Positions 42,455 to 49,744 are shown, counted from the first letter of the stretch. The stretch: DNA of 64,000 nt from Necropsobacter massiliensis (GCF_000827595.2 NZ_LN776186.1:181154-245153); one strand, 5' to 3'. The notes: generated by a model from the letters alone, not told the origin. Made by a program: numbers and translations.

Positions 42455-42661
42455 ATGACACTTCAAACACAAACCGATCCAAATAAACGTTGTTCATTGG
42501 CAGAGGTTAAAGATCTTGCCGGCGGCGTATCACATACATTCATTTATCAACAGGTGAAAAAAGGCTTATTAGCACCGCCTGAAAAATTAGGGCGCATGAG
42601 CCGTTGGAAATATGCTGACGTGATGGCATGGCTTAATGGCGAAACCGCAAAGGCACACTGA
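42455..42661 (+). CDS. AlpA family phage regulator / excisionase
   Basis: 68 residues with a winged-helix MerR-like fold: RCSLAEVKDLAGGVSHTFIYQQVKKGLLAPPEKLGRMSRWKYADVMAWLNG read across residues 12-62. AlpA proteins activate satellite genes or assist excision, and are a hallmark of P4-like and Gram-negative PICI elements. The next gene starts 14 bases after its stop. It opens a long same-strand run of small island genes. Confidence 0.85.
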   Translation: MTLQTQTDPNKRCSLAEVKDLAGGVSHTFIYQQVKKGLLAPPEKLGRMSRWKYADVMAWLNGETAKAH

Positions 42662-42674
42662 TGGAGGGGGAAAA

Positions 42675-42935
42675 ATGAATCAAATTCCTTTTCTTTCCAC
42701 CACCAGCACGGGCGAACAACGCCGATTCACCATTGAACGGCTAAGAGAGCGTCCGCACAGCACCAACGAACTACGGCAAATGGGCGTTTATTCCCCGCTG
42801 GCACGCATTAAGGAATTGCGTAATCAAGGTTATTTAATTGATACGTTCTTTCGTGACGAAACCGACAACACCGGCTTAACTCACCGCGTGGGCGTTTATG
42901 TTCTGCACGAAAACGAAGTAAGCCAAAATTCTTAA
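42675..42935 (+). CDS. Small winged-helix-like island protein
   Basis: Start placed at the ATG at 42675 (MNQIPFLSTT; 86 residues), preceded by GGAGGGGG; the open frame extends further back but overlaps alpA. The segment RERPHSTNELRQMGVYSPLARIKELRNQGYLI looks like a helix-turn-helix/winged-helix that could bind DNA. Similar small genes accompany phage replication and control regions. Function not assigned. Confidence 0.72.
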   Translation: MNQIPFLSTTSTGEQRRFTIERLRERPHSTNELRQMGVYSPLARIKELRNQGYLIDTFFRDETDNTGLTHRVGVYVLHENEVSQNS

Positions 42936-42962
42936 TATAACGAGCATAGAGCGATTTTAACG

Positions 42963-43286
42963 ATGAATAATGCAATGACACCAATTAACCAGAAAAAACA
43001 ACAAGGCGCAACACTGGCGGGCATTGAGGAGATGATTAGCCGTATTGAAGCATTTTCAAGTTCAGCCGTTACCGGCAATGCATCAACTCTCAACCCTGAC
43101 GGCACAAAAACACCGATGTCGCAAAATGAAATCTTTGATCTGATTAATGAGATGGCAAACCTTGCCTTAATGGATATTCAAGCATTACGCCAAGAACTTG
43201 AGAGATTGACTATCCACCACAAAACCAAAGATGAATCAGTCTGTTTGCCGGTGGTGAACTTAAAGGGAGAGGTGGCCAATGACTGA
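42963..43286 (+). CDS. Hypothetical island protein, 107 residues
   Basis: Unrecognised. Predicted soluble and helical, with central NPDGTKTPMSQNEIFDLINEMANLALMDIQALRQELERL. Its end overlaps the next gene by 8 bases, indicating coupled translation in the same operon. Confidence 0.65.
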   Translation: MNNAMTPINQKKQQGATLAGIEEMISRIEAFSSSAVTGNASTLNPDGTKTPMSQNEIFDLINEMANLALMDIQALRQELERLTIHHKTKDESVCLPVVNLKGEVAND

Positions 43287-43497
43287 TCAAACTACCAACG
43301 AAGAACAGGAAAAGCCCACGCTAGAAATGGCGCGGAAATATATCGCCAAACTACGGGAAATCACCGGAGCAATGGTGGAGGAAAGAGAACTTAAAGACAA
43401 CCTAACACCTACTGATATGTGGAAACTTGTTCACGCGCACTTAGGCAATACAGCACGCCTGATTGAAATCGCACAAGAGCAACTCAAGAGGATTTAG
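43279..43497 (+). CDS. Hypothetical island protein, 72 residues
   Basis: Unrecognised small helical protein (LEMARKYIAKLREITGAMVE; LVHAHLGNTARLIEIAQEQL). It overlaps the gene before it and lies directly ahead of a 33-residue frame. Confidence 0.62.
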   Translation: MTDQTTNEEQEKPTLEMARKYIAKLREITGAMVEERELKDNLTPTDMWKLVHAHLGNTARLIEIAQEQLKRI

Positions 43498-43500
43498 ATA

Positions 43501-43602
43501 ATGAGTTACGGGCAAAAATTGAAAGTCACCCCAAGAAAGCCCCAAGGGTTTAAAAAAATAACAGCGCCTTTGAGCAACAAAGATCCGCTTAGAAAAGAGT
43601 AA
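43501..43602 (+). CDS. Possible 33-residue basic peptide
   Basis: ATG at 43501 preceded by AAGAGGA at a good distance, stop at 43602. The product MSYGQKLKVTPRKPQGFKKI... is strongly basic. It exactly fills the space between two island genes, which supports a real gene, but there is no family evidence. Confidence 0.4.
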   Translation: MSYGQKLKVTPRKPQGFKKITAPLSNKDPLRKE

Positions 43603-43609
43603 CTTTTTT

Positions 43610-43885
43610 ATGAAATGCGCAATCGCCAAACATACCCCGCTTATTTTGATTCAAGCGGTTAGACACTATCAGAAATCGGCTCAAATCTTCACTTTCCCAA
43701 GCCTGTATGACGATTTCGAGCCTTACCCGATAAAAGAGGTGGTGGACGTATTAAAACTCAAGGCAAGTGATTTAGAACGCGCTATCGACGCGCACCCGTT
43801 GAATGAATCACTAAAAACGAGCTTTTACACCACACAGAAACATTTAATCCAAATGCAAAAGCGACTAAAGGAGATGACTCAATGA
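43610..43885 (+). CDS. Hypothetical island protein, 91 residues
   Basis: Unrecognised. Ends in a helical stretch (FYTTQKHLIQMQKRLKEMTQ). Its TGA overlaps the ATG of the antirepressor gene (43882-43885), so both are co-translated. Confidence 0.63.
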   Translation: MKCAIAKHTPLILIQAVRHYQKSAQIFTFPSLYDDFEPYPIKEVVDVLKLKASDLERAIDAHPLNESLKTSFYTTQKHLIQMQKRLKEMTQ

Positions 43886-44610
43886 AAACTGAAATTATTA
43901 ATCTATTACAAACAACACAAGCCCTTGATGGTGGAAATCAAGGCATTAATGCGCGTGATGTTCATCGCCTGTTGAACGTAGGCCGAATGTATCAACACTG
44001 GATTAAGGCACGCATAAAACAGGCGGGATTTAGTGAAAATCAAGATTTTGTAATTGTTCAGAATTCAACCATTGGTTTGCCAAAATTGGCAAGCGCAAAA
44101 GGTGGAGATACACGCAGTTATGATTATATCGTTTCCCTTGATATGGCAAAGCACCTTTGCTTAATGGAGAAAAACGAAATCGGCAGAGCGGTTAGACAGC
44201 ACTTTATCGAGGCAGAAAGGCAGTTAAAACAGGTTGCGCCAAAGGTTTATAAAAACACCTTAGCCAAAACCCTTGAACGATTGGAAAGTATCGACAGAAA
44301 CCGAGAAATGACGGACGCAATCAAAGCACGGTTACAGAGAAACGGAACACAGCCGAAACCCTATCATTACAGCCAAGAGCAAGAAATGTTAGACAGTCTA
44401 GTGTTAGGGGTAAATGTTCGCAAATGGAAAGCGGCTAAAGGGATTAAAGGCAATGTGCGGGATTATTTCAATGTGGCACAAATTCGCTTATTGAAAACAC
44501 TACAAGCTACCAACGCCGCACTGATTGAGCTTGATACAAGCTACCAAGAACGCAAGGCACAGTTGCAGAAATTAAGCCAACGTTATTTAAGCGAACAGTT
44601 GGCGGCATAA
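43882..44610 (+). CDS. AntA/AntB family antirepressor
   Basis: 242 residues. The N-terminal AntA/AntB domain is seen as GINARDVHRLLNVGRMYQHWIKARIKQAGFSENQDF (residues about 20-55), then YDYIVSLDMAKHLCLMEKNEIGRAVRQHFIEAERQ. The C-terminal half is helical with no further recognised domain. In phages such proteins counteract a repressor to allow lytic growth; P1 Ant and many lambdoid antirepressors are the precedent. In a satellite it could sense or trigger a helper phage. It lies directly upstream of the candidate immunity-RNA region. Confidence 0.83.
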   Translation: MKTEIINLLQTTQALDGGNQGINARDVHRLLNVGRMYQHWIKARIKQAGFSENQDFVIVQNSTIGLPKLASAKGGDTRSYDYIVSLDMAKHLCLMEKNEIGRAVRQHFIEAERQLKQVAPKVYKNTLAKTLERLESIDRNREMTDAIKARLQRNGTQPKPYHYSQEQEMLDSLVLGVNVRKWKAAKGIKGNVRDYFNVAQIRLLKTLQATNAALIELDTSYQERKAQLQKLSQRYLSEQLAA

Positions 44611-44635
44611 GACAACATCAAAATAAATTTACCGC

Positions 44636-44664
44636 TTGACACTTTCCCGCGATAGGCATAGAGT
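44636..44664 (+). promoter_or_regulatory. Sigma-70 promoter of the candidate immunity RNA
   Basis: A perfect -35 TTGACA and a -10 TAGAGT (four of six) are separated by 17 bases. Transcription would start near 44671 and meet a terminator after about 80 bases. Confidence 0.7.
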
Positions 44665-44670
44665 GAAAAG

Positions 44671-44754
44671 GCAGTCTGAAAAGAGATTGCCAGCCGTAGG
44701 AAGCTGAATAATTTACAATTGGCGAACAGCACGCCGTTAAATCGTGCTTTTTTT
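44671..44754 (+). ncRNA. Candidate P4 CI-like small RNA
   Basis: The segment between a strong promoter and a terminator has no open reading frame of note. It holds the motif CCAGCCGTAGGAAGC (44690-44704), repeated exactly at 44904-44918 in the leader of the Ash/Icd-like gene, and TTTACAATTGG (44712-44722), repeated at 44938-44948. GTAGGAAGCTG (44696-44706) can pair with CAGTTTCCTAC (44875-44885) over 11 positions with one G-U. In phage P4 a short CI RNA pairs with leader sequences to cause early termination; the arrangement here is similar. No sequence identity to P4 CI is claimed. Confidence 0.5.
44728..44754 (+). terminator. Terminator of the candidate immunity RNA
   Basis: The six-base stem AGCACG / CGTGCT with a nine-base loop ends in seven T. 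Confidence 0.8.
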
Positions 44755-44827
44755 GTTCGTGAATTTAACACACCTAAAATAAATACGTTCCCCGAATTTG
44801 GGGAGATTGATTTATTCATCAATGATG

Positions 44828-44929
44828 GCGTGTTATGGGCAGTCTTTAAGACTGGCTGCTTTTCCAATTGTGAGCAGTTTCCTACCCCGTAACACGCTAT
44901 CGCCCAGCCGTAGGAAGCCAAGCGATAGC
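44828..44929 (+). promoter_or_regulatory. Leader with mutually exclusive hairpins before the Ash/Icd-like gene
   Basis: GCGTGTTA (44828-44835) pairs with TAACACGC (44890-44897), while GCTATCGC (44896-44903) pairs with GCGATAGC (44922-44929). The arms share two bases, so the hairpins compete. The second displays CCAGCCGTAGGAAGC in its 18-base loop. This design fits an RNA switch controlled by the small RNA upstream. Confidence 0.5.
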
Positions 44930-44959
44930 CCTAAAATTTTACAATTGGAGCAAATCGCA

Positions 44960-45187
44960 ATGATTTATTTATTCCGTGGCATTTCTCGCCAAGATTTCGC
45001 GAACACCGCATTAAATCTTCACACCTTCCCAACACACCGCTTAGCCGTTGAAGCGGAAAACGAAAACACCGCCAGAAATCACTTCTCAAAAGATTATCTG
45101 CTGATTTCGTGCGGACAAATCAATCCCGTTCACCTTAAAAAAACTCGTGTTCAAAACCACCGTGTGCAAGGGGTGATTTATGCGTAA
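44960..45187 (+). CDS. Ash/Icd-like small protein
   Basis: 75 residues from the ATG at 44960. The pattern (HRLAVEAENENTARNHFSKDYLLISCGQIN, residues about 27-57) resembles the Ash / Icd-like proteins of P4-type elements, which share an alpha-beta core with 'A-x-E-x-x-AR' and a 'DY-x-L-x-x-x-x-G-x-I' strand. Some such proteins inhibit cell division or modulate host functions. The same frame is open back to 44798 through the structured leader, so a longer form is possible. It overlaps the next gene by 8 bases. Confidence 0.6.
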   Translation: MIYLFRGISRQDFANTALNLHTFPTHRLAVEAENENTARNHFSKDYLLISCGQINPVHLKKTRVQNHRVQGVIYA

Positions 45188-45362
45188 CAACGAAACTAGA
45201 GAAGCCCTAAAAACCCTATGGGAAGCGCAAGCCATTGCCGAATTAATCAGCAAGGTAGTAGGCGAAGTTGAGAAAACAGATCCAGTCATCTATGAAACCG
45301 CTTTCCGTGGCGTAGCGCGTTTAGTGCTTGATGCCGTGATGACGTTAGAAGAAGAGTTATAA
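45180..45362 (+). CDS. Hypothetical island protein, 60 residues
   Basis: Unrecognised acidic helical protein (AIAELISKVVGEVEKTDPVI). It overlaps the Ash/Icd-like gene by 8 bases and is part of the run leading to the helicase gene. Confidence 0.6.
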   Translation: MRNNETREALKTLWEAQAIAELISKVVGEVEKTDPVIYETAFRGVARLVLDAVMTLEEEL

Positions 45363-45372
45363 GAGGTGATTT

Positions 45373-45603
45373 ATGCTTAATCAACGTATTGATCAATTCC
45401 AATTTAATTTACTGAAATCTGAAGTAAGTAACCTTGAAGAAGTGAACGTGCTATTAAATTTACTTTTTACCCACACCGATTTAGACAGTGTCGATAGTTG
45501 CGAAATGGAGTTAGCATTAAAAGGAATTAACCGCTTATTGGAAGATGGGATTGCAGAGATTAATCATCGTATCGCCTTTATGCTTGGCGAGGAGGTGAAA
45601 TAA
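45373..45603 (+). CDS. Hypothetical island protein, 76 residues
   Basis: Unrecognised acidic helical protein (SNLEEVNVLLNLLFTHTDLD). Its stop overlaps the first base of the next start (TAATG), which indicates coupled translation. Confidence 0.62.
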   Translation: MLNQRIDQFQFNLLKSEVSNLEEVNVLLNLLFTHTDLDSVDSCEMELALKGINRLLEDGIAEINHRIAFMLGEEVK

Positions 45604-46046
45604 TGGATCTCAATCAAGAAATGGATTATTCCAAATTAAGCGCCGTTGAATTAAACGCGATTTCAATTAGTCATCAGAACATGGGAAAACGCAAAGATGA
45701 AGCCTTTAATTCGTCTTTCCCTTATACGACGGAAGCAATTCAGGCATTAGCCGAACAGTTTATTGATTATCCCGCTGAATATCTCGGCGGGCTAAAAATT
45801 GTTCATGATGAACTACTGGCTATCAATAAGCATTTATTAGCAATGGCACCGAAACCACCTTCACCCAATCCGGAAGAGGTAGCGGCGGAATTATTTAATG
45901 ATGAACTGATAGATGGTTTATTAAAACATTGTGTAGTGAATTCCTTGGTCGAGGCGTTTTCCTATTTTCAAAAAGTAGTCAATATGCGCATTCACACAAT
46001 TGAGAAAGGTGCGGTTGAGGGGGTAAATCATGGCACGCTTAATTAA
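45603..46046 (+). CDS. Hypothetical island protein, 147 residues
   Basis: Unrecognised. A helical protein with a Pro-rich linker (APKPPSPNPEEV, about residue 81). It overlaps the helicase gene by 17 bases. Confidence 0.63.
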   Translation: MDLNQEMDYSKLSAVELNAISISHQNMGKRKDEAFNSSFPYTTEAIQALAEQFIDYPAEYLGGLKIVHDELLAINKHLLAMAPKPPSPNPEEVAAELFNDELIDGLLKHCVVNSLVEAFSYFQKVVNMRIHTIEKGAVEGVNHGTLN

Positions 46047-48225
46047 TGCCCCTTATGTGAAACTACAAGACCAAACAGGCGAAACGGAAATCACGATTTG
46101 CTTAGGTGTGCAGGCGTGGGAGATTGCCAAACACATTGACGAATCGGGCAAAAGTGCGGTTGAAATCGACCTCGAAAATGCCTTAGGCGAGAATGCCCTC
46201 AAATCGCCTTGTGTGGTGGTGGACGATAAAGCCTTAGAAACTATCCAATCATTACGAATTGCCCCGAAAAACGCCCGTTATGTTCGTTTAATTCGGGCAA
46301 ATGGCGGCAACACGTTAGACTCGGAGACCTTAGAGGCGGTTTATTTGAATCTTGCCACACATACGGCAGCCGAAAGTGTGATTTATTGTGATGAAGCGTT
46401 GCAGATGATTGAAGATGTGAGCCGATATATTCAGCGCATACGCAAGGGGGAAACCTATCACGGGAACATTCAGCTAATTGTGGAACCCACCCGAGATAAT
46501 CATCAACCCTATATCGAAGAACGCAAGGAAAACGGCATAGCGGGCATTTATCGCATTATTCCGAAGTTAGACAAGGACACGGGCGAATTAAACGAAAAAA
46601 GCGAATGGTTAGCGGATTGTGTGGACGTGGTGGGCGTGGGTATTTCCGAGAGTGAATATTTTTCGATGCTTTCCTTTCAGGCACAAGGCAAAACCGAACC
46701 GACTTTAATCGCGCTTCCGTGGGCGGATATTGGCGAACGTGCAGGGTGGCAACTACTCAAGCAAAAAGGCGTAAGAGTAACCAATAATCAACGGCTCAAG
46801 CCTTATTTAGCGGATTTTCTGCAAGATACGCAGAATAAACCCATTTATCAGATTGTAAATGAGACTGGCTGGCAGGCGGATTTTAATGCGTATATTTTGC
46901 CAAATGGCGAAGTGTTGGGAAAACCAAGTCGGCCCGTTTATTTCAACAGTAAATCATCCACCACCGCAGGCTATCAAGCCAAAGGCGCGTTAAATGACTG
47001 GCAACAGGAAATCGGGCAATATCTCGAGGGCAATCATTCAATGATGTTAGGTATGGCGTGTTCTTTGGCTGCGCCTTTGATTGGATTAATTGGAGCGGAA
47101 AGTTTTGGCGTTCACCTATTCGGGAAATCCAGTGCAGGCAAAACCACCATAGCAAACATTGCAAGCTCAATCTATGGCGAACCGGATATGATTCGCTTGT
47201 CGTGGAATGGCACAAGCCTAGGCTTAATTAACGAAGCAGCCGCGCGTAATGATGGCTTTATCCCCCTTGATGAAATCGGACAAGGGGCAAGCAAAAAGCA
47301 CGTAGAACAGACTGCTTACGCATTATTTAACGGTGTAGGTAAAATTCAAGGCGCAAAGGACGGCGGAAACCGTGATTTAACCCGCTGGCAGATATTGGCA
47401 TTTTCCACCGGTGAGCAAGATTTAGAGTTATATCTCAAGCAGGATAAAATCAGAACCAATGCAGGGCAATTAGTACGCCTGTTAAATATCCCTATCACAC
47501 AAGCCGATAAGTTTTATCATTTTGGCAATGGTAAAGCCCACGCCGACCATTTAAACGCAATGGCAAAGCGTTACTATGGCACAATGGGGAAAGCGTGGAT
47601 TGAGTGGCTATTGGAAAATAAAAGTGCGGTGGCGGCTGAATATCAACGTTATGGGGAGCAATGGCAATCAATGCTACCCAATGACGCTAGCCCACAAGTT
47701 AAACGAGTGGCAGGTCGATTTGCCATACTTGAAACCGCTTTACAACTGGCAAGCCATTTAACCGGCTGGGAAACACAGGAAAATCAGACCGCACTTTTAC
47801 GCAGTTTTAACGAATGGGTGAATGAGTACGGGCTACATTCGAGAGAAGAGAAGCAGATTATTGAGCAGGTGAACGGGTGGCTATTACGAAACGGTGCGAG
47901 GTTTATCGAATTTCCCTTTAATCCGAATCAAAAAGAGCCGAATGACACGGCAGGCTATCGCCAGCTCGCCGATAGCAAAGAGCCACAAGAAAGCGATAAA
48001 TATTGGGTATTTCCGCAAGTTTATCTTGAAGATGTGATTAAAGGCTTTAATGAGAAGCAGGCGAATGAAGTCTTAGCCGGTGCTGGTATGTTAGAAACTT
48101 CAAATGCCAGTGGTTACAAATACCGGAAACAATTACCGAGAGCCATCCGAGGGAATAAAACAATTCGCTGTTATGTGTTAGCGGTATTAGATGAAGAGGA
48201 CGAGGAAAGCGCAGAAAGGGAATAA
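46030..48225 (+). CDS. DUF927 domain replication helicase
   Basis: 731 residues. The N-terminal ~170 residues are of unknown fold. Residues about 180-500 match DUF927: EKSEWLADCVDVVG, QRLKPYLADFL, VNETGWQ. Walker A GKSSAGKTT has Lys371, Walker B is FIPLDEIGQ (Asp414), and STGEQDLE is a likely sensor. The end, from about 560, is a helical accessory part. DUF927 proteins act as replicative helicases in P4-like satellites and related elements. An origin-like iteron array begins 120 bases after the stop. Three exact uptake signals lie within the gene (46152, 47622, 47788). Confidence 0.88.
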   Translation: MARLINAPYVKLQDQTGETEITICLGVQAWEIAKHIDESGKSAVEIDLENALGENALKSPCVVVDDKALETIQSLRIAPKNARYVRLIRANGGNTLDSETLEAVYLNLATHTAAESVIYCDEALQMIEDVSRYIQRIRKGETYHGNIQLIVEPTRDNHQPYIEERKENGIAGIYRIIPKLDKDTGELNEKSEWLADCVDVVGVGISESEYFSMLSFQAQGKTEPTLIALPWADIGERAGWQLLKQKGVRVTNNQRLKPYLADFLQDTQNKPIYQIVNETGWQADFNAYILPNGEVLGKPSRPVYFNSKSSTTAGYQAKGALNDWQQEIGQYLEGNHSMMLGMACSLAAPLIGLIGAESFGVHLFGKSSAGKTTIANIASSIYGEPDMIRLSWNGTSLGLINEAAARNDGFIPLDEIGQGASKKHVEQTAYALFNGVGKIQGAKDGGNRDLTRWQILAFSTGEQDLELYLKQDKIRTNAGQLVRLLNIPITQADKFYHFGNGKAHADHLNAMAKRYYGTMGKAWIEWLLENKSAVAAEYQRYGEQWQSMLPNDASPQVKRVAGRFAILETALQLASHLTGWETQENQTALLRSFNEWVNEYGLHSREEKQIIEQVNGWLLRNGARFIEFPFNPNQKEPNDTAGYRQLADSKEPQESDKYWVFPQVYLEDVIKGFNEKQANEVLAGAGMLETSNASGYKYRKQLPRAIRGNKTIRCYVLAVLDEEDEESAERE

Positions 48226-48265
48226 AAGCCTATTTTGAAAGGCCCAGCCTATCAAACAACAAAGG

Positions 48266-48294
48266 GCAGATCAGAAATGATTTGCTTTTTTTTT
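48266..48294 (+). terminator. Terminator of the helicase operon
   Basis: An eight-pair stem (GCAGATCA / TGATTTGC, one G-U) with a GAAA tetraloop is followed by nine T. Confidence 0.85.
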
Positions 48295-48343
48295 ATCCAC
48301 CAACGAAAAAAATTTTTCCGTGTGTAGAAAACATCAAAAAAAC

Positions 48344-48623
48344 TTAGACACACTAGACACAAAATAAGAAAAAATATATATATCAATCGCTTAATAAAAA
48401 TGCTGTGTCTAAAAATGCCCTTTTTGTGTCTAATTTTAGGGGTTTTGTGTCTAAAAAACGGGGTTTTGTGTCTAATTAAAAAATGAACAATCCGCTAATG
48501 TGTCTAAAGTGTGTCTGGCTGTGTCTAAGGTGTGTCTAATGCGTTTAGACACAAAAATGAGGATTAACCATTTGAAAAGTAACAATATTTTTTCTAAAAA
48601 TTGGCTGTGTCTAGTGTGTCTAA
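48344..48623 (+). repeat. Iteron array, probable replication origin
   Basis: Thirteen copies of TGTGTCTAA or close variants. Plus-strand copies start at 48404, 48425, 48446, 48467, 48499, 48510, 48520, 48531, 48606 and 48615; inverted copies (TTAGACACA) lie at 48344, 48353 (one-base variant) and 48545. The spacings 21, 21, 21, 32, 11, 10, 11 are multiples of about 10.5, so the copies sit on one helical face. The surrounding DNA is AT-rich. Phage P4 has a comparable iteron region recognised by its alpha helicase-primase. Confidence 0.8.
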
Positions 48624-48659
48624 CGATTTTCGCGTATCTATACACTTTTTTTATTTTTT

Positions 48660-49250
48660 AGATGGTGAAAGTCCCCTTGTTGATCCATAGGTGAAACCTT
48701 ATATATCATAACGATTTAAAAAGCCTAGTGCGGTGCATTGAGCTTTTTCATAAGGGGAGGGGTGGGTAAAAAGTTCAGCGAAAAGGCCTTAAATACCGCA
48801 CGGGGAACTCCGTTTTATCGCTATTACAGTTTTTATAGCCTTTTTATATAGCTGCAAAATCTGCGTATTCTCAAAATTTAAGCAGCTCAAGGGCGTGATT
48901 TATGATGAAGTGCAAAAAACGCAATATAAAGCGATTTGAGAGGTTATTTATTTTATTAATATAACTATCAGATTAAGGGGTAAAGTCTATATACTGCGCG
49001 TTTAGGCTGGTTTTATGCGATGTTTTAAATCTAATTTCAATCTCAGAATCAAATCTAAGAAAAATTTCAAAAAAATGCTTTACAAATACCCTGTATTTTT
49101 GCCAATATACCCCCGCAGTCGCAAAATCGGCTGCCGGGCCTTCGAGCCATTTTGCTAATACTGTAATAATCGCTCACAGCACAACCCCTCAGAATTAAAA
49201 ATGAACAATCACTAAAACAAAAACAACAATAAAAACAAATTGTTATTATG
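48660..49250 (+). other. AT-rich non-coding stretch right of the iterons
   Basis: I see no convincing gene. A GC-rich patch (49105-49145) can fold with GCAGTCG pairing CGGCTGC, possibly a small structured RNA or a hairpin. The rest is low-complexity AT-rich sequence, consistent with an origin-flanking unwinding region or degraded cargo. Confidence 0.4.
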
Positions 49251-49254
49251 TTGT

Positions 49255-49342
49255 GGTGGATCACCGAAAAAATCAAAAAACTGCCGAAACCCGCGATACC
49301 GCAACCCCCGTGGCTTAGGGAACCCCGCCGGGAGTACCTTTT
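49255..49342 (-). other. cos-like element, right copy
   Basis: Read on the minus strand this carries AAAAGGTACTCCC (49342-49330), 40 GC-rich bases, then TTTCGGCAGTTTTTT (49289-49275), the same blocks and spacing as at 40389. Within it, TCGCGGGTTTCGG resembles the well-known sequence to the right of the lambda cos nick (CTCGCGGGTTTTCG). A site recognised by a helper-phage terminase is the likely role. A short frame across it (49248-49454) looks incidental. Confidence 0.5.
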
Positions 49343-49437
49343 GCCGGAAAATACTCAACGAGTTATAAACATTTGCTTTTGTTTTTTGGAATTCTCTTTT
49401 TATAATGTCAAAAAACTTTCATTCGGTGGCGGAAATG

Positions 49438-49657
49438 TACTTGCATGGGGTTAATTTTAAAATCCCTGCAATTGGTAAAGGGGCGAGTAAAATCTCTACA
49501 GTATTCCAAACTTAGAACCGCCTGTTCAACTCAATTTTTACAACCGCGAAATTAAGATTTGATATGAATTTCGGGAACAATACGCGCGCGCGTAGAGGCG
49601 GATTTTTGCGAGTCCATAAAAAGAGACAAGGAGCAATACTTGCATGGGGTTAATTTT
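49438..49657 (+). repeat. 21-base direct repeat near the right end
   Basis: The 21-base sequence starting TACTTGCATGGGG occurs exactly at 49438-49458 and 49637-49657, 199 bases apart, on either side of the right copy of the ~45-base repeat. Confidence 0.7.
49517..49563 (+). repeat. Right copy of the ~45-base direct repeat
   Basis: Matches 40294-40340 in the same orientation with a few substitutions. An alternating CG stretch (about 49585-49592) follows. Confidence 0.6.
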
Positions 49658-49722
49658 TAAAAGCCTTAACGAACTGAAAAAATTGTGTAGAAAATAATCA
49701 GAATGAATGGTAAAAAATTTTT

Positions 49723-49744
49723 TAGTTCCCCAAGAAGTTCCCCG
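49723..49744 (+). repeat. Paired TAGTTCCCCA repeats, right arm
   Basis: One exact copy (49723-49732) and one with two changes (AAGTTCCCCG, 49735-49744) at the same 12-base spacing as the left arm, about 55 bases inside attR. Confidence 0.65.

Noticed and set aside
48344..48623. CRISPR array reading of the short repeats
   Set aside because: The repeats are only nine bases, occur in both orientations and are spaced 10-32 bases by helical turns, with no cas genes. They are iterons, not CRISPR.
49067..49276. A 69-residue minus-strand frame over the GC-rich patch
   Set aside because: There is no ribosome site or recognisable domain, and the composition changes abruptly along it; it is more likely incidental.
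49248..49454. A 68-residue frame with LPKPAIPQPPWLREPRREYL
   Set aside because: It runs across the cos-like element, whose blocks are conserved in inverted orientation at another place. The DNA, not the frame, seems to be what is conserved.
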